The position numbers and the translations under genes are program-made. Of a DNA stretch of 64,000 bases, positions 49,216-59,600 are shown piece by piece (positions within the stretch are counted from its first letter, which is position 1; every line of letters starts with the position of its first letter). The notes under the pieces are model-generated. The model was given only the letters and a program-made list of their open reading frames with translations, was not told the origin of the DNA and made no database searches. The stretch lies in contig NZ_JANJTZ010000047.1 of assembly GCF_024710845.1 (NCBI RefSeq), positions 1-64,000 on the forward strand, given 5' to 3'. The stretch comes from Mesorhizobium sp. (GTDB lineage Bacteria; Pseudomonadota; Alphaproteobacteria; Rhizobiales; Rhizobiaceae).

Positions 49216-49813
49216 CCGCCCGTTTCGGACGTAACAAGCGCCGCGCCGCCCGCGAGGCTGTAGCCAAGGCCGAGGCGGCGGCGGTCGCTGCAAAGGCGGA
49301 GACGGCGCGTAGCCGGGAATTCTGGCAGCAACGGCTCTGGGAGGAACAACGTGCCCGCCATCGGGCGGAACAATTCCTCGGGGAGATCTGCGAGCGCATC
49401 ATTCGCGCCTTGGAGGCGAGAGTGCTCTCATCCCGATTCCTATCCAACTCAAGATGGGACGGCAGTTTGGCACCCCTATACGATGGCCTCTCCGCAATCA
49501 TGGTGTCGATATCGACGGATACGCGCTTGCCGAGCCGCGGGCGGCCTATTTCGCGGTGCAGGAACCGTCCTACGTTTACCTGCACAAACTGGTGATGCAG
49601 GTCATCCAGCACGAGAACAGGCGATATTTCGGGAAACTGATCCGTTTTGTCGACGAGCATGCCGACCGGGTCCCGCACGGCTTCACTGAGCGCGCCTATT
49701 TCGCGTCCGACGACGTGTTGCTTAAGCTCGGTCCGGAAATGGATTTCCCCTACTTCGCGGAGGAAATCGCGCATCAACTTCTGACGTTGCAGCGGCCGGA
49801 GCAGCGCAAATGA
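49212..49813 (+). pseudogene. phage hypothetical protein, frameshifted
   Basis: The first frame gives a basic, alanine-rich coil (KAEAAAVAAKAETARSREFW, RHRAEQFLGEICERIIRALE). Near 49415, at a GG pair, the sense shifts to the next frame: SALIPIPIQLKMGRQFG and on to HQLLTLQRPEQRK. One restored G would give a single protein of about 200 residues. The 5' end overlaps the previous stop by ATGA and the 3' end overlaps the next ATG by ATGA, which supports one original gene. Function unknown. Confidence 0.65.
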
Positions 49814-49851
49814 CCCGCCCGTGGATCGTCGTCGCCGGCATGGGCCGCTGA
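49810..49851 (+). pseudogene. truncated start of an early phage gene
   Basis: The ATG lies in the usual ATGA overlap. Only about 12 codons (MTRPWIVVAGMGR) are readable before the sequence becomes the 3'-truncated virion gene of the opposite strand. The rest of the gene has been lost at the junction near 49848. Confidence 0.55.
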
Positions 49852-50557
49852 GCGTGTTCGCCTGACCCTGATAGCCGGCCATCTGGCCCTGGAACCCCTG
49901 CCCCATGATCCCGGTCGAGGCGAGATACTGCTGATTGGTGCCCTGGTTGAGCCCGACGGCGGAGGATCCGGCGCCAAGGCCAAGGCTGGCCGCCTGCGCC
50001 GACTGAGTGGGCAGTCCGCGCCCCATGTTGACAACGTCGGCCTTGAGCGCGAGGCCCTTGTCGCGGACGCTGGTGCGGGCATTGTTCGCAGCGCCGGCCG
50101 TCGCCAGCGCAGTGCCCATCTCGCCGGCGCGGTTGATGCCGGCGAATCGACCTGAGTTCGGATTGACGCCCATTGACGCGGCGTCGCGCCGGGCGCTCGC
50201 GCGAGCGATCGCCGATGCGGACTGGACATCGGCCATAGCGGTTGCCGCGGCCGCGTCCTGCCTCTCCTGCGATCCATAGTTCGAGGCTTCCTGGACGAAC
50301 TGGTCTTCGATCGGGCGGAAGGTGGTTTCGTAGCGCTGCCGATCGGCCTTCGACCACGCAGCCTGGTCGTTCATGATGCCGAGCTGCGATTCCGTGACCT
50401 GCTTGGTCAGCTTGTCGAGTTCGGCCTGCCGTTCCGTGGACACCTTGAAGGCGTCCTTCGCGAAATCCATCCAGGCGACGCCCGTCTCCGCCTGGAGAAG
50501 CGCCGCCTTGCCAATGTTGGGATCGGGGGTTGGTGCCTGGCTGGACGATTTATTCAT
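49848..50557 (-). pseudogene. internal virion/DNA-injection-type protein, C-terminally truncated
   Basis: About 236 residues remain. An N-terminal coiled region (AAWSKADRQRYETTFRPIED) is followed by an Ala/Gly/Asn-rich part with repeats such as SAQAASLGLGAGSSAVGLNQ and QGFQGQMAGYQGQ. This composition is typical of podovirus internal core or ejection proteins. After TLSG the frame runs into antisense early-gene sequence, so the natural C terminus is missing. The start ATG gives MNKSSSQAPTP. Confidence 0.65.
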
Positions 50558-50603
50558 GACGGCGGACCTCTTGAGGCACCGCACGTCATGCGCAGGTCAG
50601 GCC

Positions 50604-51059
50604 TTATAGCGCGGTTTCGACCGCATTTCCAGTTGGCGGAATCGGGGGAAGCCACCGGCACTCCCGCCTAAGCATCCCGAACAGCCGGATGTCCTCGCCG
50701 CCGGGCCCGGCTTCGCGCAAGACGCCTTCCGGCTTGAACCCGTAGTGCTGGACGAAGACGAGCGAGAGCCTGTTCGTCGCCGCCACGATCGCGCTGACGC
50801 GCGGGAACCTACACTGCACGAACGGATAGGCCGCAGCCACGACCATGAACTCGCGCGTGTTCCATTTGCGGCCTTCCGAGGCGACGTGCATGAAGCACGA
50901 GGTCGTTGAGAAGGTGTCGTAAACGACGGAGGCGACGATCTCGCCATTGCGCTCATGCCCGATCGCCTGCGCGTCATCGCGGAACCGGCAGTGCGGGATC
51001 CTCGCCTCCGCCCATGCGATCAGTTCCTCCCGCCAGTCGCAGATGAACCGGGACGTCAC
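50604..51059 (-). CDS. GNAT-like acetyltransferase of the virion module
   Basis: This 151-residue protein has the GNAT pattern: MVVAAAYPFVQ, RVSAIVAATNRLSLVFVQHYGFKPEGVLR, the last part being the usual alpha4-beta6 block after acetyl-CoA binding. GNAT proteins are often found beside gp10-like genes in podoviruses. Its target is unknown. The GTG start overlaps the stop of the 84-residue gene upstream. Confidence 0.75.
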   Translation of the reverse strand: MTSRFICDWREELIAWAEARIPHCRFRDDAQAIGHERNGEIVASVVYDTFSTTSCFMHVASEGRKWNTREFMVVAAAYPFVQCRFPRVSAIVAATNRLSLVFVQHYGFKPEGVLREAGPGGEDIRLFGMLRRECRWLPPIPPTGNAVETAL

Positions 51060-51310
51060 GGCTGGACCCTGACCTGCAGGGCCTGAGTGATGGCGACGAG
51101 GCGACGGTGGATCTCTGCGATGTCGTCGACCAATGCATCGTGCTCCGCGGCCGTGGGTGTCGCGCCGGCAGCCTTTGTCGATTTCAGCGTCTGGTTGATC
51201 TGGAGCAGTGCCTCGATGTCCTCGATATGCACCGCAGCGCGGCGGATGGCGTCCTTACGGCGGCTGCCGTCCAGCGTCTCGACCTTCTCGCGCAGCCTGT
51301 CGTCCATCAT
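51056..51310 (-). CDS. small helical phage protein
   Basis: This 84-residue protein is predicted almost entirely helical (EDIEALLQINQTLKST, DIAEIHRRLVAITQAL), possibly a coiled-coil virion component. It is coupled by overlaps to both neighbours in the virion operon. No family recognised. Confidence 0.6.
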   Translation of the reverse strand: MMDDRLREKVETLDGSRRKDAIRRAAVHIEDIEALLQINQTLKSTKAAGATPTAAEHDALVDDIAEIHRRLVAITQALQVRVQP

Positions 51311-52939
51311 GCCACCGATTTGAGCTCGTCCATCGTCTTTGCCATCACGATCTGGTGGACCTGGACGTCACCGAAGACGTCGAGTTCCCATCGCCGGGCC
51401 GTAAACCCACCGGGAAGACGTACCGCGTTGCCGAACCTCGTCACGGTCGCCTTGAGGACACCATCGGCGTAGATGCTGATGGTCAGCGCGCGGCGCCGTC
51501 GGCATCGGCTCAAGGATATCGCCACCGAACGCTACCTCGTTCATCGGCGAGGAGTTGATGTCGCCGAGGATAGAGCCGGCGGCGATCAGATCCTCGTTCG
51601 CAGCGATCACGGCCGCGATGAGCGCGTCGAGGTCTACATCTTCCTGCTCGGAGAACGCGGGATCCGCGTCGATCTGGATGGCGCCGAAGTTCTCGGGATA
51701 CGGCAAGACGAATTGCTTGCTGCGCCAGTACTGTTTCTGGCGCGCAGCACCAGGTGCGTCGAAGCGGCGGATATCGGTGCCGTCGTGGGACAGATAGTAG
51801 AGACCGCCGTTGCTGAGGTTGTAGAACGCCGCCCGCGCAAGGACGCTGGCCCGGATCAGGAACCAGGTGCCGGCGAGGTCGATGAGAAGAGCACCGCGCT
51901 CGAGCGTGCCGTCCGGAAGCGTGGTTTCGTAGAAGCCGGCATAGCGGCCGGAAAGCTGGCCTGCGAACATGGTGGCCGGAGAGTAGGCAAGCCAGGCATC
52001 GCGGTTGAACAGATTGGCCGTGGCGATTGAGAAACCGCCGTCGGCGCGCGCCACGATCAGGCCCTCGTGCGAGGGATAGGCGATGGCATAGCCCAAATCG
52101 ACAATTCCGCGCGCATTGATGCAGGGCAAGATCGCGACGTCGAGGGTGAGCCTGTACCGCGACGGCCAGGCATGGGGACGGTAGGGCTCGCAGAAGCAGA
52201 GGTCCCTGCCGTCGAACGCCGCCATCATGCCGTTCGGGAGCGCAATCAGGCCCTCTAAGGTGGCCGGCGGCGGGTTGTAGCCGGACGTCGGCAGCGGCTC
52301 CTGGAGCGCATCGACAGGGATGTCGTCGGTAAAGTCGGAAGTCGAGGCCGCGCGCTCGGCGATCAGGTAAAAGAACATGCCGTAGTTGCCGGTCTGGGAA
52401 CGGTAGATCCGCTGCCTATTGATGCCGCGTCCGGACGGAATCGCCCCAAAGCCGGAGAGGATCACGTCGTAACCGGCCTGCCAGTCTACGGCATTGGAAA
52501 CTGCATTCGGCTCGGTCTCCTCATCGAACGAGGTGACGCGGGTGTACACATAGAGGCGGGTCGCGACGTCGCCGCTGCCCGATCCGCTCAATGTTGCGGT
52601 CAAGGGCGTGGTCGGTCGCGGTACGGCGAGGTCGTAGGTCGTCGCCCCCACCTTCATCTTCGGCACACCGTCGCCCGTGTAGTAGAGCCTGTCCTCTGCG
52701 ACCGGCCCCGGAACAGCGTTGACCACGGCATCCCAGCCGAGCCAGTCGGCGCCATGACGGTAGATCGTGAGCCAGTCCGTCCCTGCGACATCCGCGACGT
52801 GGGCGGATTTGCGCATCGGTGTCAGCCCACCGTCGTCTAGCCTGGTATTGAGCGCCGCCTGCGCCGCCTGCTCGGGCAGGAGGCGGGGAAGGATGCGAGG
52901 CTGTTCGCCGGTGAACCCTGTGAGTTTGATCGCTGGCAT
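51307..52939 (-). pseudogene. gp10-like packaged-DNA stabilisation / tail-hub protein, frameshifted
   Basis: The main frame gives about 485 sensible residues, starting FTGEQPRILPRLLPEQAAQ and rich in beta strands with repeated TRLYVYTRVTSF-like pieces. It resembles the beta-propeller-like stabilisation proteins (gp10-type) of podoviruses. Near 51492, at a CC in the coding strand, the reading shifts. The natural end (RALTISIYADGVLKATVTRF to MDELKSVA) lies one frame over and overlaps the next ATG. Removing one base restores about 543 residues. Confidence 0.65.
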
Positions 52940-52940
52940 G

Positions 52941-53561
52941 TCAGGTCCACGTTATCTGGACACGTCCGCGGGCGCCATTAGGCGCAGTGGTGCCAAAGCC
53001 GCCATCGCCGACAAGGCCACTCAGCGTTGCACCAGGAGTGAGTGCGCCGGCAGCAAATGCCTTTTCGCAGTAGCCACCACCGCCACCACCACCGCCGCCG
53101 GCCCCGCCGCTCGATTCGTGCGGCCCTCCACCTGCACCGCCGCCGCCGGGTGGGTTGCCGACACTCAAAGATGCCGCGCCGCCACTCGGCGAAGCTCCAC
53201 CATTACCTCCGGTTGATGGATTTCCTGTCACGCCGGCGGAACCTGTCGTATTGACCGTCCCGCCGCTGGCTGTGCCGCCGGCGCCACCGGCGCCAGGGAA
53301 ACCGGCCTGTGCTCGTTTACCGCCGGTGCCGCCCAAAGCGCTCATTCCGGTCTGAGTGCAGGTAGTCGTGGTGCCGTTGGCCCCGTTAAAATTATCGGTG
53401 CCGGCTGCATCCGAGCCATCACCACCTTCGCCGCCGCCGCCCCACAGCTTGATCGTGAGGCTGTTTTCATAGGCCGGAACAGTCGTCGTCCACGCTCCCG
53501 GCGCATCCTGCTGGATAATGCCGGGGGCGTCGTATGGACTATCGAAGGCCACATACATCAT
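52941..53561 (-). CDS. glycine-rich phage receptor-binding (adhesin-like) protein
   Basis: This 206-residue protein begins with a short beta region ending SLTIKLWGGGGEGGDG. Glycine tracts follow through most of its length (FPGAGGAGGTASGG, GGNGGASPSGGAA, PPGGGGAGGGPHESSGG, and a run of nine glycines). The end is a strand (GARGRVQITWT). This fits tail-tip adhesins in which polyglycine helices pack together, as in gp38 of some T4-like phages. It would determine host-surface specificity. The start overlaps the restored stop of the upstream fibre gene. Confidence 0.75.
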   Translation of the reverse strand: MMYVAFDSPYDAPGIIQQDAPGAWTTTVPAYENSLTIKLWGGGGEGGDGSDAAGTDNFNGANGTTTTCTQTGMSALGGTGGKRAQAGFPGAGGAGGTASGGTVNTTGSAGVTGNPSTGGNGGASPSGGAASLSVGNPPGGGGAGGGPHESSGGAGGGGGGGGGYCEKAFAAGALTPGATLSGLVGDGGFGTTAPNGARGRVQITWT

Positions 53562-54675
53562 GACAGCGTTCGCTCGAACTCGATGTTGAGAACCGCTTTT
53601 TCGCAGCCGCTGCGGGGATTGTGACGACAATGTCATCGCCAACAGCGAAATTATTGGCGGTCGTGTGGGTCCGGATCTGCTCCGTGGTGGACACCGAGTT
53701 CGCAGTACCGCCAAGAGCTGTAGTATTGATTTTGACGGTTGCGGTGCATGTGCCGACGGCAGAGCGGGACACGGCGCGCTTTATGGTGCCGGCGAAACCA
53801 GCGTCGAGAAAAACGCGGAGGTCTCCGTTCTCGGGCTTGGCGATCGACACCATGATCGAGTCTTTCACGACGAGCGATGGTGCGACGTTGGAAAGCTGGA
53901 CGGTGACGCCGTTGACCCTAGCGAAGACGCCAGCGGTAGTGATCCAGACGTCGCCGTTGACCGGTGTGTCGGGCACGGCGCCTGGGGCGACGTTCAGCCC
54001 GGCACCGTTGTCCGTGGTCGAGGCAACGGTCGTCGCCTTGCCCGTCAGTGCACCTCCGGCCTTCGAATAGAACAGCGCGTCCTGCGCCGACGCCGAGGTC
54101 CGCAACTGCGTCCATGCACCCCAGACGTCAAGCGCACGCATCCGCTCCCGCGTGTCGGCACGCCGCCAGACCTGATAGGCGCTGCCGTCATCGGATTCGA
54201 TGTGGGAGAAGAACCCTGCATGGGGCGTCGGCGAACCCGTGGCATCAGAAGCATTGCGGTAGAAGCCAGTCGCCTCGAGGGCGTCTAAGCTCGCGATCTC
54301 CGAGGCAATCGCCTGCAGGCCGTCTCCGAGAAGCGTCCGATCGATAAGACCCGTGGTCAGACGCGTAGCATCGGACAGCGCCTCGAGGAAGGCGCTGGCG
54401 GTGAAGCGGACATCGACCCTGTCACGGGCGCTGAACGAGAGCGCAGTCGTGCCCTCCTGGGCGCGTACGACGGTGAGCGTGACGCCAGACCGCGCCGTGC
54501 AGCGCATGACCTCGCGGTTGCCGACGGCGTCGACCACCGTGATCGGGTGCCAATCGCCGACACCAAGCGTCGGAAACGTGCCCTCATCGCCGGACTGAAT
54601 GGCAAAGCTCGTCGTCGCAGCGTTGATGTTGGCCGCGAGAACGGACGTCGCGTTGTTGGAGAGCTCGAGGCCCAT
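53558..54675 (-). pseudogene. phage tail fibre/tail protein, 3' frameshift
   Basis: About 357 residues read normally from MGLELSNNATSVLAANINAA through TVVRAQEGTTALSFSARDRV, a common N-terminal fibre block. The body includes GFFSHIESDDGSAYQVWRRA and DVWGAWTQLRTSASA. At a run of five A (coding strand, 53597 to 53601) the frame is lost. Adding one A gives the natural end VLNIEFERTLS and a stop overlapping the ATG of the glycine-rich gene. Confidence 0.7.
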
Positions 54676-54841
54676 GACGTGGCTCCCGAAGGGTTGGCAG
54701 CACCTCATGCGCGGCGGCATTTACATAACAGGCAAGCTGCATTTGCGCTAGGCGATGATTAAGGCGAGCTGCGTGAGGTTCATGTGTTGAAGTGAGGCGG
54801 GAGACGTGCGAGAACGCCGCCCCGAAAAGGAGATGCTCTAA

Positions 54842-55488
54842 ATGATCTGGAACGAGGAAATCGTCTTCATCCACGTTCCAAAGACGGCCGGCATGAGCCT
54901 AACTACTATGCTTGTGGGAGGTTTGAAGGGCCGGGTCTTCATGACGGGTCACGATAAGCACGAACGACGGGGCAATGTGACGTTGTTGATGGGTGGGCGG
55001 CACGAAACAATGGCCCAAGCGCAGATCGTTCTGGAAATGCACAATCGGCCGCTATCGTCGTTCCAGAAGGTAATCGCAGTGATGCGCGAGCCATACACGC
55101 TGGAGATTTCGCGCTATAACTACTTAAGAATTGGACACCCTTGGGATGCCGGGCCGGCGCAAAAGATCGCCATGAGCACGGATTTCAAGGGTTATCTGCT
55201 TGCGGCTCCGTTCTTCGGATACAAACCGCCACGCCTGGACGCCTTCTACCACGCGTTCGGGGCCATACCCGCAAATGCCGTGTTCCTAAAATTCGAGCAT
55301 CTGAGCGAAGACATTCGCGCTCACATATTCCCGCACCTGATCGAGCCGGCTGAACTACCCCGCGAAAACCTACCGGGAAGAGTAGTTTCGAGAAGTATTA
55401 CGATGCGGAGGCAGAAGAGCTTTGCTACAACCGGCACCGCTGGTTTTTCGACAAGGGCTTTTATCGGAGGCGTATGTTTTCGGGCTAA
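54842..55488 (+). pseudogene. sulfotransferase family 2-like protein, 3' frameshift
   Basis: The N terminus FIHVPKTAGMSLTTML is the PAPS 5'-phosphosulfate-binding loop of Sulfotransfer_2-type enzymes. VMREPYTLEISRYNY corresponds to the 3'-phosphate-binding R-x-P block, and FLKFEHLSEDI follows. At a GGG (55375 to 55377) the frame slips. The natural C terminus (FEKYYDAEAEELCYNRHRWF to MFSG) is one base out. It has an AAAGGAG ribosome site. Target may be a host or virion surface sugar. It ends tail-to-tail with the next sulfotransferase. Confidence 0.72.
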
Positions 55489-56357
55489 AGTGGTATCTTA
55501 TGCGCCGAATACATCGCCATTGCATCAGCAGCGTCCGGCGCGGAAGCAATCCGCCACGCCTCGTTATGCGCCTGATCGAACCATTGCATGAGGGCCACCA
55601 TCAGAGAATGGTCTGCGACTGACGCCAGTTCTTCCTCCGCCTTGGGCTTGGTTTCCCCGGACGAATTGACCTTTCCTCCTTCGATCGGCTCTACCATCGC
55701 GGGGGTAAACTCTTCTCCTATGAACACACTGACGCGCCGCAATTCTCTGCCGGGGTTGGCGATCATGTCAGCAAAGAGAACCCGCAGCGTCCGGTCCGGC
55801 ATCGCCGCCTCCACGAGATAGCCAGCCCTCTGAGAGTGGTAGATGTGCGCCAGAAGTTCCACTGGTTCGGCATGTTCGGGAGCCCTCGAGGAAAACCCCG
55901 CCCACGAGCGGAAAACGTCCTTCGGGTCGCGAACCAGATTGATGAACACGGCGTTCGGAAACATCTTCGCGAGAAGCATGGCGTAGCCGGTATTGGCAGG
56001 TGTTCCGTCGACCCACCTCTGTTTTGGCTCATCCTTCCCGCGGAACCATTCAAGGCCCTTTCTTGGCTTGCGCTGAGTATCCTTCCTGTTCGGGAATCTC
56101 CGGAAGTAGCTGTCCCGCACGAGTCGATCCGCGCCGATGCCCATGCCCTCCGCGAATGCATCGAACCCGATTTCAAAGCTGGGGATATGCCCGCCGAGTT
56201 TGCCGATGCGGTAAAGGCCATCCAGATTGGACGCGAGAGCGGCGAGCCAGTTGGTTTCAGGCGTAATTATCACATTTGGATGCTGGCCGATCGCCCATGT
56301 TAGAACAGACGTTCCAGATCGGCCGGAGCCGACGATCAGAATGGGGCGCGGTGTCAT
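55485..56357 (-). CDS. sulfotransferase
   Basis: This 290-residue enzyme has the PAPS-binding loop GSGRSGTSVLTW at its N terminus. The central helix-strand LVRDPKDVFRSWAGFSSR carries the conserved R and S for 3'-phosphate binding. No membrane segment is evident. It is intact and lies between the tail fibre and tailspike genes. It probably transfers sulfate from PAPS to a sugar or other hydroxyl acceptor. The ATG giving MTPRPILIVG was chosen because it starts just before the PAPS loop; a GTG three codons upstream is possible. Confidence 0.82.
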   Translation of the reverse strand: MTPRPILIVGSGRSGTSVLTWAIGQHPNVIITPETNWLAALASNLDGLYRIGKLGGHIPSFEIGFDAFAEGMGIGADRLVRDSYFRRFPNRKDTQRKPRKGLEWFRGKDEPKQRWVDGTPANTGYAMLLAKMFPNAVFINLVRDPKDVFRSWAGFSSRAPEHAEPVELLAHIYHSQRAGYLVEAAMPDRTLRVLFADMIANPGRELRRVSVFIGEEFTPAMVEPIEGGKVNSSGETKPKAEEELASVADHSLMVALMQWFDQAHNEAWRIASAPDAADAMAMYSAHKIPL

Positions 56358-56423
56358 CCGCTTCACTTGCCATAGGCGACGGGCACTTGCTAGATGGATG
56401 TTCGAACAGTAAGGATCGTCCCG

Positions 56424-56651
56424 ATGTATGATCACGATCAGCGCGCGAAAGAGATCCTTGCCGGCCTGTTGCGGAATCCGCACACCAGCCTTGACAAGGC
56501 GTTTAGCGCGCTCGAACGTGTGTTGCCGAAGGAACTTGAGAAGGCAGACATGGCCGGCGCCATCGATTCCCGTGCCGAGCATGCCTCCGACCGGCCAGCC
56601 CCGTCGCGCAATAGTGCCCGCTTAAAACTCGTTCCTTTTACGAAGGAATGA
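56424..56651 (+). CDS. small helical hypothetical protein
   Basis: This 75-residue frame reads MYDHDQRAKEILAGLLRNP with a helical middle. It sits in a gap between two minus-strand genes and overlaps the tailspike 3' end by 14 bases. It may be a real morons-type gene or chance; no family recognised. Confidence 0.4.
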   Translation: MYDHDQRAKEILAGLLRNPHTSLDKAFSALERVLPKELEKADMAGAIDSRAEHASDRPAPSRNSARLKLVPFTKE

Positions 56652-59600
56652 GTTCTACGAGCCACTCGTCTAGGGTAATGGTTTCCCCGGCATTTTCTAA
56701 TTGCGCCGTGATGTTGACGAAGGTTTTTCCCGTCGTATTGATGGCGGCGGTGGCGACTTCAAGCGAGCTGATACCTTGTCCTGTCAAACTCAGCGAACCG
56801 CCGGACGGCCCAGCGACATGTACGCTTGCGCTGTTCTGATTGGCGATCACCCCCTCGTAGACGACACTCGCCGAAGTAGTGGCGATGAGGCCGATCAGCG
56901 CCGTTCCAGACAAGCCGTTTGCGGTCCCGAACCTCGCGCGCAATAGTTTGTCGTTGGCGCTGTTCGTATAGCTCCAGACCGTGCGAATTCGGAGTTTACC
57001 ATTCAAGCCCATGACGCCGGGGGGAATTTCGACAGAGACCATGTTTGTCTCGGTGGTCGTCCCCGTGAGCGCTACGGGGGTGCCACCTCGGCCCAGAACG
57101 CGAACAGTATTCATCATCGGATAAGTGAAAAGGGCGCCTGGGTTATCCCCCACATCCCACCCTGTGCCGACCATATCCGAGTCAATCACTAGATTGTTGG
57201 CCGTGGAGGACGCCGCGTCTGTAACGCGGTTGCGGCGCACGCTCACCTCGTTGACGACATCCGAGCCCGTCGCCCTGGCAAGCCAGATCCCTTTCGAAGC
57301 GACCTTGACCAGTTGCCTGCAAATGAGCGAGGTCGACCCGACCGTGATCGTCCCGGTATTGATTAACCGCCAGCGAGTGTTTCCGTAGGTTGTGCCGCCG
57401 CTTAGCACGTAGACCGCGCTGTTCAGCATCTCTGCGCCACTTTCGGCTTCGGGCGCGCGAGTCCAACTTCCCGCCGCGACTATCCAGACACCGCGCTGCG
57501 TTGCGTCAGTCTGTGCCGGGGCAAGCACGCGGTCCCCGACCCCACATGCAACGCCGTCGATGGTTTGGGTGCCGGAAAGTGTGATGTTGCCGGCCGCTGC
57601 GCAGGCATGGACAGGTTGCGTGTAGAAAAGCTGCCCGTGGCGAAACAACGTGTTTGCCTGTTCCGCAAACACGATGTCGGTTGAGCCGATCGTGATGCCG
57701 GTCGATGTGCATTTGAACACCTTGCGGCCGTTTGTAGCGCCGCGAAGAACGATGCAATAAGAGCCTTCTATCTCCGCACCTGTGTCCACATCGGTCGCGC
57801 GCGGCCAGGCACCGGCAGCGGTAATGTAGATGCCGTTTTCCGTGGCATTCGTTTGATCTTTGACCAGCACGCGCTTGCCCGCGATAAGGGTCATCCCGTC
57901 AATGGTCTGGAGGCCGGAAAGCGTGATGTTGGCCGTGGTGACGCAGCGCACCGCAAACCGGATCGTGCCGGTTGGGTAGGTTTGCCCTGCATCGCGGACA
58001 ATGTTGTCGTCAACGAAGACGCCGCGCGGGATGTCGATATACCCGGTCGATGCGTCCGTGCTGCGCACGCTTATCTGTCCAAGGAGGAAGGATCCGGGGT
58101 CACGAACGGAGTTCGACACAATATTGCCGGCGATCTTGACGTTGCTTATCGAGTCCGTCGCCGAGATCCCGGCATTGTCGACGCCCTCGATCCGGTTTCC
58201 TGTGACAATGAGGTTCCACCCACTTGCGACGATTCCGGCCGCGTCGATGGAGGATTGCATGATCTCGGTGATGACATTGTTGGCGATGACGCCTTCACGG
58301 GCCTTGCCAGATGTCCCCGCTTGAGAAGGGAGCGCCCCGTTTTGCGCGAAGATGCCGCACTCATAAATGTTGTCGAGAACATTGTTCGCCAGGACGAAGC
58401 CGCTGGTCGCGACCTGCATCGCGTTCCAGTAACCGTCGCGGAATCGGCTGTTCAACACTTGGACGTTTTCCGAAGGTGTAAAGTCGACCAGATTGCCGGA
58501 CGAATAGAAGGCGGACCCGCCGTCGAAACCGACGTCGGCCTGGGGATGGCCCCAGCCGGTGAAATCACAGTCGTCTACGACAATGTTCTTGCATCCGAAT
58601 GTTACGATGACACCGCGCTGCCAATCGCGGAACCGGCAGCGGCGGAATTTGAGCCCATCGACCGCCCAAAACCGGAACATGTTCTGGCCTGAAGACGTGA
58701 GCGCGCGGTTGGCTCCGTCGAACTCTATATCTTCGAACTCGATATCGTTGAAATCGTAGACGAACTTCCCCGACGCGTTGTTCGCAACCTTCATCAGGTT
58801 CGACGTGTCGCCGAGCGCCGAATGCGCCTTGATGATGCCGCCGCCCTTGAAGCGAATGCGTGGACGCGACCTTGCGCTGAAGCGAGAGCAACAGCGGCAC
58901 CAACCCATGACGACATTGCCGATCCGCTGTTAGACGACCCGTCGAGTGCCGGAGCATACCAGAGCAGATCAACTATGCCCTCGTTCTTCCAGCGCTTGCG
59001 GACGAACGTAGTGTCTCCCGCGTTATTCTCGACAACGACAGTCCCGTCGTCGGTCAAACCGTTCGAAGCGGCGTCGCCGGATAGAACGATGAAATCACCG
59101 TCCCCATAGCCGCCATATGCAGAGCCGTACCGAAGGCCAACATACCTCCCGACCGTAACGTCTGAAGCCTGAAGAGCAGCGAGGGCAGCGAGCGTGTCAA
59201 CGACGGTTGCGCCAGGCGCGACCCACCCTGTCGCATGATCTGCATTGGATGACTTCGCGAGAACCTGTCCGGTCGTGCCGCCGGATGGAACCAGTTTCGG
59301 ATCGGCTGGCTGGATCGCGCTGGCCGCCAGCGCGCCTTGTGCGGCCGTGGCGTAGTCTGTTGCGTCTGTCGTCGCGGCGGTGCCGAGGCCAAGAGAACCG
59401 CGAGCGATGGCGCCGCTCTCTGTGACCCATGTACTGCCGTTGCCGACCAGAAACTCACCATCTGCAGGCGTCAGCGCGGCGATTGCCGCTAGGTTTGCGC
59501 TACATGCCTGGACAGTCGCGCCGATCGCGGCGGAAACCCGCTCGTCAGCCGCCGTGCTAAAATCAGAGATCGACGCCGCGAACTGTGAGCCGGTGTGGTT

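Noticed and set aside
53558-53610. Programmed translational frameshift in a tail gene
   Set aside because: The slip is close to the C terminus at a plain A5 run without a tape-measure chaperone context, and other phage genes here carry similar random indels.
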